From contig OY754970.1 in NCBI GenBank assembly GCA_963576475.1, forward strand, positions 39,131,447 to 39,195,446: a stretch of 64,000 nucleotides of DNA, written 5' to 3'. The DNA is from Molanna angustata. Lineage: Eukaryota > Arthropoda > Insecta > Trichoptera > Molannidae. Below, in pieces: positions 47,060 to 64,000 of the stretch. The notes beneath the pieces are model-generated. The model made no database searches. It worked only from the letters and a program-made list of their open reading frames with translations, and had not been told where the DNA came from. Position numbers and translations under genes: made by a program. The number at the start of each line of letters is the position of its first letter. Positions within the stretch are counted from its first letter, which is position 1.

Positions 47060-47485
47060 TATACTCCGTGTAGGTGTCACAAGGTTTAAAAAGAACTTGT
47101 GCAGGTGGAGTATAGGACGAAAAAATGTTTCTTGCGATTGCGGGGAGTTCCTAAATGAGAAGCATCTTCTTGTCTGCCGAAACATGGTGCAGGGATATTA
47201 CGAGGAAGACTTGGTTGTGGCAAATGATGTGGCAATTGCTGCAGCAACGTATTGGAGTTGAAAGGCCTAATATGTACATATGTCCGGACACGTTAAGAGT
47301 AAGTATTGCGGGGAGGTCCAAGATGATAAGCATCTTCTTGTCTGCCGAAACATGGTAGGTAGGTACATGCTGATGTAACAAGGAAGACTTGGTTGTGGCA
47401 AGTGACGTGGGAATCGCTGCTGCAATGTATTGTAGTGGAAAGACCTAATATGTAGGTATGTCCGGACACGTTAAGTTCATATAAA
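47060..47485 (+). mobile_element. LINE C-terminal fragment, last segment duplicated
   Basis: The plus frame reads CRWSIGRKNVSCDCGEFLNE, then KHLLVCRNMVQ, a C-C-H-C terminal domain of a LINE polyprotein, with the stop at 47259. A second diverged copy follows with period 168 bp (GCATCTTCTTGTCTGCCG at 47162 and 47330). It lies just downstream of ACBP2. Confidence 0.65.
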
Positions 47486-47756
47486 AAATGAACTGAAACA
47501 TAGTAAAGTTATACTGCACATTTTTTCTATATTTTTGTAGGTGCTATGTTGATACAAGTGAGTACACATTTAAAACAGGCAAACATATAAAACAAATGTT
47601 TTTCTTTTCTCAAGAAAACATATAATAATGAAAACAGATAATAATGATGTATGATAATATAATTGAAAAAATCTGTACATATTATGATTGAGCAAGTATC
47701 ACAGGTTTTAAAAATTAATTTAATACAATATATATTTATTTACAATATGAATATAA

Positions 47757-56582
<8,826 letters not shown>

Positions 56583-56592
56583 GATTGAATCT

Positions 56593-57660
56593 GAAACAAA
56601 AAATGAGATATTGTTTGATAGTTGTTTGAAATGTTAAACAGAGCTTTCGAATAAAATATTAAGAGGGCATATTATAATATTATGATAAATCTAAATCGAC
56701 CAAGTGACTGAAAACATTATTATTATATTGGAACCGCCAAATACCAATAAGAAGTCAATGAACAAGACGAAGTCTTTTATTATGTATATACTCAATAAAC
56801 CTACTCGTTGAGAATATATAGTGTAAAAAAATGCTAAATTATAATATTGAACTAAATACTATTAAATAGTTAGTAATGAAGATTAAAAATAGATTATTTT
56901 AAATAGGTGTATTGAATACAAATACCGACTTAGAGATATAATAAGTATTATTCAATTATAATCAAAACTTTTATGAACTCTCTAAATAAAGTTTAAAAAA
57001 ATTGAAAACTCTTGATTAATGTAAATGAATATGCGTGAAATAATGTTGGTTTTAAAAAAATACTTAAAATTGTTTCAATTGATGCCTGTAGTTTAGTATT
57101 TTTATTTATTATTTAAAAAAAATAATTAATAACGAGCTGACACTTTATTTACTAAAATCCAACTCGGGAGTTACTATAGTATGACAATTAAATTGCCCTA
57201 TATGTTTTATTCGATCCCTTATAAAAATGAATATCAACTTACGGTTTGGGTGTGTTATCAAGGTTCACAGTAGAATATATATTGATAACCACGTTCACAC
57301 GGTACTAGTAACCCTCGGCAAATAAAGTCGGTGTGATAGGTGATTATGTTTCGGCCTCTGGAGTCACCATTGTAAACACATGCAAAGCAATGATAGATAG
57401 TCAAAAAACAAAATACACTATATGCATCCGGTACATAGTTAAGTAGGTACTTTTTTTTAATAGGCTCTTCAACTCTTCACCTGTAAAGAATGTTCTCAGC
57501 CATATAAGTTTACTGATTAAATTGTCTAAATAGAGAGAAACAAAGTCATTTTTGTATATTTATTTTACCATTTTACTTACCGTTTTTTTTAAACAGATAA
57601 TATGTTCCTAAACTCTAATATATAATTCAACAATCCCCTCCTCCACGCCCTGAATCATAC
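56593..57660. other. Upstream region of ACBP2
   Basis: A GTAAGT donor (minus strand, about 57237-57242) preceded by GATAACACACCCAAACC suggests a noncoding first exon at about 57243-57300. No other coding signal was seen. Confidence 0.35.
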
Positions 57661-57664
57661 TCGT

Positions 57665-57890
57665 TAATAATATAATAATAATAATAATAAATACTTCCTT
57701 GCACCCTGCGCAAGAATCGAGTTTATTGCCAAATGGCAATTTCTTCCAACTAACCAGTGTTTCCAGCCCAGAGAAGCAACATTAGCGCGAGAAATAAATT
57801 TAAATAAATTTCTCCTCTGCTGGGGATCGAACCCAAGACGCCCGCACAGAATCCAATCGGCTTACCAACTGTGCCACGGCGGTCGGCAAC
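57665..57890 (-). mobile_element. SINE2, full-length tRNA-derived copy
   Basis: On the minus strand: A box TGGCACAGTTGGTAAGCC, B box GGGTTCGATCCCC, then GAGAAATTTATTTAAATTTA, CTCTGGGCTGGAAACACTGG, GGAAGAAATTGCCATTTGGC, GCGCAGGGTGCAAGGAAG and an (ATT)n tail at 57668-57690. This copy shows that the shorter pieces at 33056, 55850 and 58985 derive from a tRNA-type SINE. Confidence 0.8.
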
Positions 57891-58734
57891 TCCACTCGTT
57901 ATCTGTGTATGTGTACTTTTTTTATTTTTATATATCTTTTTCCACTTTGTTTTATCATGTTTTATTTTATGATATTTTCAACTATGATATCTATTATACT
58001 ACAGTCATTATTTGAAAATGAAGAAAGCATTATTGGCTCAACTATCATACAAATAACAAAATTTAAAATACATAACTCAAAGATTTTTTTAAGTTAGGTT
58101 AGCTTTCTGAGATGAAATAAATAAATAAATAAAGAATGAATCAATTGTGAAAAGTGCATAAGTAATATTTTATTGACCTATCTTGGTCAGAACCCTCAGA
58201 GACACAATTCCCAATGAGGAGATCCGCAGGACCTGCAATGTGGAGGATATGAATCCCGAAAAGCTGCCAAAGATTGTATTTACCTTAATTTATAATCTTA
58301 AAATGTAGCAAATTAGAACTCGACAAACCCAACATAATCGTTTATTTTGGAAAACCACCTTTCAATCACGGTCGCCATATTGGTTTCTCATATTTTCACA
58401 AGAAAACAAAGAAGTTTAAATTATTTTGAAATCTACGCCACCGCGTTTAATTAGTACAAATCGATATCCGTCTTGAAAAACCAAAAAAAGAAGTTAAAAA
58501 AATAGATGTCTTATTAAATCTCAAAATGTAGCAATTTGAACTTCATAATTATCGCTTATTTTGTAAAATCTCTGCCGCAATCTCGGATTTCTCGTAGTAT
58601 TTTGAAATCCAAAAAGGAATGCGCCAGAAACGAAAATTTTTTTTCACGTAACTTCTTTACTCATACGAAAAAAGAAAAGGAAGTTATTTCTGATACTTGA
58701 AATAATTTCCGCGCGGTGAAATGTCCATACATAA

Positions 58735-58985
58735 ATATTCCTCACGGTCAACTGTCCCACGGACAATTGTCCGTGCGGCGAATTATCTCCACGGTCAACT
58801 ATACCCAATTGTCCCAATTGTCGATTCGGTGAAAAGGGCGTACGGTCAATCGTCAATCCCCATCCCCACACACCACAGCCTAGTCACATCTAAAAAAGCA
58901 ACATTCAGAATATGTGAGATTTTAACTTGCCTGTTGTGTTTTTGATTACCCGGCACTAACGCGATGCTCGAAAATAATCATAATA
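58735..58985. repeat. CACGGTCAACTGTCC repeat and diverged P1 end
   Basis: Short repeated motifs ACGGTCAACT and ACAATTGTCC occur between 58740 and 58850, followed by a diverged P1-like segment (ACATTCAGAATATGTGAGA and GATTACCCGGCACTAACGCG). Confidence 0.45.
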
Positions 58986-59090
58986 AACACTTCTTCTGCA
59001 CCCTGCGCAAGTGGCGAGTTTATTACCGCATGGCATTTTGTTTCCAGCCCAGAGAAGCAAGAATCGCTCGTAAAATAAATTTCTCACGGC
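58985..59090 (-). mobile_element. SINE2, truncated copy
   Basis: TTCTGCACCCTGCGCAAGTG, GCGAGTTTATTACCGCATGG, CCAGCCCAGAGAAGCAAG and ATAAATTTCTCACG follow the SINE2 order; the tRNA-like half is missing. Confidence 0.65.
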
Positions 59091-59125
59091 TTGTAACAAC
59101 GATGGGTAATATTATAATTTATTAA

Positions 59126-59424
59126 TCATTCATTCATTCATTCATTCATTCATACCATCACGGCATATCCCACAATGTGAGGTAACCAGCGAAAGGTGTG
59201 CGGGTGTGCATTGCCTTACAAAAGGGAGCACAACATATCTGTGTATACCCACACACCAGTCTCATCTCACCTAAAAAGGCACTATATTCAGAATGGGTGG
59301 TGAACCTCATTGCTGAACTATGTGAGATGTTATTGTTGCATGTTGTATTTTCGATTACCCGGCTCTTACGGGACACTCGAAAACAATAATAGAAAAGAGT
59401 GGAAGCACTATTCTGAGCCGGTGC
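59126..59424 (-). mobile_element. P1 repeat, copy 3
   Basis: Same unit as 12149-12426 with the 72-codon minus-strand frame preserved (59158-59376; first residues MSRKSRVIENTTCNNNISHS). The tail microsatellite (ATTC)n is at 59127-59152. Confidence 0.8.
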
Positions 59425-59874
59425 CGGTGTTTATTAATCATATTCCGTTAAAGTCTTATTCATTATGTATGAAAAAATCAAAACTAAAATGATAACTTAG
59501 AGTGTTTTGTTTATTAGCAGACTGTGATATTCAATTAGGTGCAAAGTACGTGATATTGAAATAAACAGGAAATGCACAAAACTTGGAATATGTAAGTAAA
59601 GTGAGGGAATCATACTGTAGAGAACTACATACAATGCAATTTCAATTTGCAACTTTTATATGCTGCAATATATTGTAATACATTTTTATATTACTTCCTC
59701 ATTTCAATAACTCTATCGTCTTACAGACCGGCATATTATTATCACAGATTAGGTATAAGGTAGGTCTTCTTCTTCTAGTAATTATTTTTTTATGTGTACA
59801 TTTACACGATGGACATAATTAGGTACCTACCTAATACTCACCTGCGTGAACTTAGCAGCACACATGACGCCAAC

Positions 59875-59992
<118 letters not shown>

Positions 59993-60305
59993 ATCACGCC
60001 GTATCCCTACTTGGAGTAGGCAGAGAGAGGCGAACGCCAGCCTCCTCTATCTTGATTGACATATATGTTATGCCTCATTTACATCCATGCATCGCGTCAT
60101 ACATGCTCTCCTATTATTCTCACTTCTTATATTACCATCTTTCAAAATCTCATTTATATGATCATGCCAACTCTTTCTCGGCCGGCCCCAACTTCTCATT
60201 CCACTCTCATACTTTTTTTGTCAGGCGTTCATTCTATCTATGTACATGTCCGAACCCAGCCATTGAAATCTCCTGCTAGTATTATCTTCTCACTAACGAA
60301 ACCTA
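59993..60305 (-). mobile_element. RTE-like LINE C-terminal fragment
   Basis: Minus-strand pieces read MRSWGRPRKSWHDHINEILK, then NRRACMTRCMDVNEA, the RTE-type final block with stops. The 3' UTR is GGATACGGCGTGATGGTG followed by (TG)n. The same 3' UTR pattern is seen at 34016-34140, 45061-45170 and 46600-46715. Confidence 0.7.
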
Positions 60306-60571
60306 TCTAACAAATTTGTTTTAGACTGTCAGAATGTTCCGACATTTTTTTTGTAAAAATGCTTTTTAAGTCACGCTAACTGCGCACCTCCTTCAAAACC
60401 GTCATAAAATACGTAATTGTTAAATTGCTTCAACAGTTTGTTAGTTTTTTTCTTTTTTATAGGTACGAACTTTGTAAAATTTGAGTAGGTACCTAGTATT
60501 TTTCCAATATTGTTATACACATTGAGAGAAAACAGGCGCATACTATGGTTCATTTTGTTATACTACATACT

Positions 60572-61137
60572 TGTATGTAACACATGAGATCCAACAGAAC
60601 TGTCGATGGCGATAGTATGTATATATAAAGGGTGGTTAAATTTCAAGGGCCGATGTTCACATTGAACATCGGCCCTTGAAATTTAACCACCCGTTAGTTG
60701 AAGAATACATACCAAACTATAAACCCTTAAATCCAAATGTACCTATGTCAAGGTAGGATAGTGTGGAGGTCAGTCTTTTTTTCCTACCCCGAATATGTGA
60801 ACAGCTTGATGGAATATATGTGTGTATGGAGATTTAGTATCAAACTATTGAGAGTCCCTGTAAGTATTACTTAAACTACCATACATTTTTTTTGTGAAAC
60901 AATGTTGTTGTAAGTATTACTTAAACTACCATACATTTTTTTTGTGAAACAATGTTGTCACTAAATTAAATTTTTATAAAGATTGTTTAGGAAAGTGTAA
61001 GATATACTGTAATAATTTATATATTTTCTATGGAAAATTAAATGATCTAGTTGGGGTGTTTCGGCGTTTTTCGATATTTAAAATAAATAGAAATATAGGC
61101 AGTTAAACACATAAATTTGTCATAAAAAATGTTTTTC
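60572..61137 (+). mobile_element. HINE-like repeat, copy F (5' part)
   Basis: Begins GTATGTAACACATGAGATCC and AACTGTCGATGGCG (with a 4-bp insert), continues TTGAAGAATACATACCAAAC and, inside, a duplicated 53-bp stretch (GTAAGTATTACTTAAACTAC at 60860 and 60911). The 3' third is missing. A 63-bp perfect palindrome is inserted at 60630-60692. Confidence 0.7.
60630..60692. repeat. Perfect 30-bp palindrome inserted in copy F
   Basis: The arms 60630-60659 (GGGTGGTTAAATTTCAAGGG...) and 60663-60692 are exact reverse complements with spacer CAT. It interrupts the host between TATGTATA and GTTGAAGAATA. Confidence 0.93.
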
Positions 61138-61164
61138 ATAGTGAAAACAGTTATTTAAACTTTA

Positions 61165-61470
61165 CTTAAAAGGCTATATAGTATATTTTGAAAATCTTTT
61201 CCTCAGTACTCTCAAAAGATATGTCTATGAAATAAGGAACAGTTTGTACTTACATCTTTTTTCTATTGCATGAGTTTTTTTTTTTAAAATTAGACTTAAT
61301 TAAAAATTTGGGTTAGAAATATTCTTGTAAAATTAGTTTTAGTAAAACCCTTCCTTATTTTTTTATTGGGAGCAATTGAAAAACTACAAGGCCAATGGAG
61401 TAGATTTTTACTTCAATCGAAAGAGAATCTGTAAATCTACCAGCTGAGGTTTTAACTATTATAAATAATA
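61165..61470 (+). repeat. Dispersed repeat H, copy 2 (no SINE)
   Basis: Matches 54465-54925 without the SINE: GCTATATAGTATATTTTGAA, AAGGAACAGTTTGTACTTAC, TTAGTTTTAGTAAAACCC, then CTTCAATCGAAAGAGAATC. Confidence 0.75.
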
Positions 61471-61590
61471 TTCTTGCTATTTAAAAAATATACAGTATTG
61501 TTTCATGTTTCATAGTAGTTTAGTGTGCATATTTGTGTACATCCTTATGTCTAGAGTATACAAGGACCTTAAGATTATGTGTTTTTCTAT

Positions 61591-61860
61591 AAAACTAGTT
61601 GCAGGTAACACATGAGATCCAACTGTCAATGTCATAAATATTTATAAAGAATACATACTTAATTATTTCATATTTTATGATATTGTTTTTGTGTTTACAA
61701 AATATGTACGCCAGGATAGGATAGTGTGGATTTTAGTCCTTTTCCTTCTAAGGGCTCGATGGTTTGTAAGATATTTTATATTTTGCTATTCAAATTGAAT
61801 GAAACAATGTCATCACTAAATTAAATTTAACACAAATTGTAAAAAAAATGTTTGATATGT
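61591..61860 (+). mobile_element. HINE-like repeat, copy G (diverged 5' fragment)
   Basis: AACTAGTTGCAGGTAACACA then CCAACTGTCAATG, later GGATAGGATAGTGTGGA and GAAACAATGTCATCACTAAA. It is shorter internally than copies A and D and stops at about 61860. Confidence 0.55.
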
Positions 61861-61915
61861 ATAAAAATATTGCTATAATGTTTATGATTTGTTTGAGAAA
61901 TTTAATTTCTCTTAA

Positions 61916-61960
61916 CAGCCCCCCTAGACAACGTGTCATTGAACTCAAGAAAAGAATTAA
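61916..61960. mobile_element. Single end of the 48200-48730 MITE family
   Basis: CCTAGACAACGTGTCATTG then AACTCAAGAAAAGA, matching the left end at 48200-48235. Confidence 0.6.
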
Positions 61961-62225
61961 GAAAAAAGTTTTTGATAAATTTCTATACTTAACTGCCTCT
62001 TTTTACAAAAAAATTGCAAATTATAAAATACCCCAAATACAACACATTATCGCTGTACATATGGTTCCTATGAGAAAAATCGGTGCCTCAATTAAGATAG
62101 ATGGGCAAACCCATTTTACTAAATAATAAATTACAATGGTATAAAATTGACATATAAAAAACAATAATATAATACATAATAATATATTTGATTAAAATAT
62201 AATATATTTGTTCATAAAAATGATT

Positions 62226-63701
62226 TTATGACCAAGTAAAAGGAACCATCAAAGGATCAGTGGATGGTATATTGATAGTAGCTGCCAAGAGTGGCTGCGC
62301 TTGATTTTCCTTCAATAGGATCACTTTTATGATCGACTTTGAATCTATTTCAGAGTCTCCGATATCATATGGTTTCTCTTCTTCGATAGTTTCATCGATA
62401 AAAAACAAATCTTCAACTTTGGATATAAAAGTGTAAGCATGTCCAGATACCAACATGGGAACCTGTAAATATACAACAACAGTTAATGTTAAAAATTCTA
62501 AACAATAATATAATTTATTATCGGATGTAATTAATTACCTTAAAGAAATTGAGATAAGAGTCAACCAAAGAAATGATCACTTGACCTTGTGAACAATGTT
62601 TTTTATTAAGAAAAAAGTAAAACGCAAGATTCTATAAGGCACTTCATATGTTTATTAATAAAGTGATGATAATCTAAATAAAATTATCGTGATGCTCGGT
62701 CCTTTCTATCCACTTCACGTAGAGACGTGACAAGATTGTACATACATTTTATTAATCTCATAGGAACAGTTATTGCCAAGTTATATGAGGAGGTTCACTA
62801 AGTATGCGCAATGCGCAGAGACACATTTTGGGTATCCTTGGGAGTGAAGAAAGAACGAAGTTGTGGGCAAAGAATGTTTCATTTAAAAATGCACTTTGTG
62901 ATTATTTTATAATAGAATATTATTTTCCTTTTTTTAAATATTTCTTAAATAATTTCTGATTAATCTGCAAATCGTTAGTATAATAAATGTGTTTTGTTTA
63001 AACTAATAATTATAGAAGACAAGTTTTATTCTTTCGTATAAAACTCAAATTGTTATCTTTTACAATTTCTTACTGGGATGTTTTAAATATGAGATTAGAG
63101 GAACTTAATTTGACGATATGGCAACATTCAATTTGACTAACTGACAGTTGTACCAACATTATCATGAAGCGCACATTTGAATTAAAGTAAAATAGAGTAT
63201 CAACCAGAAATTGGACATAGAACCATTGGCCCAGCTATCTAACTATCTGAACCGCCACCTCTGAAAGCCCCTCATTTATGTTATGTTCTCATTATTATTT
63301 TTACTTTTCAGATATGGATATGTTGATTACTAGAACGAATAGTGCATCATAGTATAACAATATCAAAGAAGCAAATTTTGATTTCACAAAATTGTAATTT
63401 AAAGACAAGTTTGTGTAGCCACTCAGAATGACCATTAAGCTGTTTCAGTATCAAGTGACGTCCCCATGTATTCCATTGTTTAACTTACAGTCGCTTCACT
63501 TTGCTACTACTGTGAACTACACTGTGTCGCTGTGATTTGCACAAACATGTTTTAAGATACACGTACCTTTATAAATGGTGAATATATTTTATAATATCTG
63601 TGATCAGCAAATAATAAAAGTGACAAATGTGTGACTACAGACTCAGATGAAAGGTTTTCAATTGAAAGGTGGACAGTAAATATTGGTCCAAGTCCTTGAA
63701 C
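62226..63701 (-). CDS. BBS1: BBS1 (Bardet-Biedl syndrome 1 protein), last two exons, partial
   Basis: BBS1 is a BBSome subunit that binds the ARL6 GTPase and carries cargo in cilia. Exon n-1 is 63567-63701 (45 codons, phase 0), with an AG acceptor at 63702-63703 and GTACGT donor. It reads VQGLGPIFTVHLSIENLSSE and later HRYYKIYSPFIK. The last exon is 62226-62462 (78 codons and stop), starting VPMLVSGHAYTFISKVEDLF and including IIKVILLKENQAQPLLAATI. The order QGLGPxF, FIKVPxLVxG, IIKVxxLxExQxxPLLxAxxNxP is that of the C-terminal ear-like (GAE) domain of animal BBS1. The acidic insert EETIEEEKPYDIGDSE-like region between strands is longer than I recall for vertebrates. The first exons, with the beta-propeller, lie right of the window. 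Confidence 0.88.
62463..63566. other. BBS1: BBS1 last intron
   Basis: A 1.1-kb AT-rich intron with canonical GT/AG ends. I recognised no repeat in it. Confidence 0.7.
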
Positions 63702-64000
63702 CTACAAACAAAAGTATATATTTTTTTAGTTTTGCAATATAAATATTACATACAGCAAAGTATCTGTTGCAAAACAGTATCTATTTCTGTACATATTAAT
63801 CAACTTCTTCTTCTTCCTTGCCTCTTCCCAGTTCATCTGGGATTTGCCCTTCTGGTACACAATCACCGGTACCTAAACTTAATAAAATCTTGATGTAAAA
63901 AGATTGAACAATAGTAGACCATGTTTCAATGTAAATGAAATCAAAATTGAACTGTATGGTGTCTAGTAACCTACTTTGTAGTAAATTGGGTTGAAATTAT
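63702..64000. other. BBS1: BBS1 intron, partial
   Basis: Begins at the acceptor of the penultimate exon. It contains a LINE-tail-like CTTCTTCTTCCTTGCC segment at about 63807-63830. No exon is seen before the window ends. Confidence 0.5.

Noticed and set aside
58644..58945. Opposing 75-codon frames with repeated GQL or TIV residues
   Set aside because: They reflect the short repeated motif ACAATTGTCC; no evidence for a gene.
61848..62126. 92-codon plus-strand frame
   Set aside because: It runs through a HINE-like fragment and a MITE end and has no recognisable motif.

Overview
This is AT-rich animal DNA, most likely from an insect. It has spliced genes with GT/AG introns, acyl-CoA-binding proteins of insect type, mariner, Penelope-like and several LINE remnants, tRNA-derived SINEs and many MITEs. 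Frequent short GGTACCTA-type motifs and RTE-like LINE tails would fit Lepidoptera, but the order is not proven. No bacterial, organellar or viral gene was recognised.

Host genes. All credible ones lie on the minus strand. (1) 437-622 looks like the first coding exon of a secreted or membrane protein running off the left edge. (2) 7976-8203 could be the last exon of an unrecognised gene, but a diverged piece of it recurs at 39665-39742. (3) 38753-43416 is a three-exon acyl-CoA-binding protein (ACBP, 89 aa). (4) 47757-56582 is a second ACBP (87 aa) with the same exon phases, so the two are a tandem pair. (5) 62226-63701 holds the last two exons of BBS1, a BBSome subunit, continuing beyond the right edge.

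Mobile DNA fills most of the rest. 4.8-22 kb carries degraded LINE 3' ends, a LINE with a 2.9-kb open frame (14267-17238) inserted inside an older LINE, SINEs and MITEs. 23-33.3 kb is a nested complex. The host is a repeat with short inverted repeats near its ends and a 3' hairpin (provisionally Helentron/HINE-like). It received a Harbinger-type MITE, a dead mariner, a tRNA-SINE and an I-clade LINE with RNase H; the LINE was itself invaded by a Penelope-like element flanked by 250-bp inverted repeats. Further copies of the host repeat follow at 33.6-37.2 kb; one has expanded a 27-bp stretch of its own end into a 0.9-kb minisatellite. The ACBP introns hold SINEs, MITEs, LINE ends and a 46-bp minisatellite. 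57-62 kb is again repeats up to BBS1.

Most target-site duplications and insertion boundaries given here were read directly from the sequence. Family and clade names come from motif recognition without database searches.
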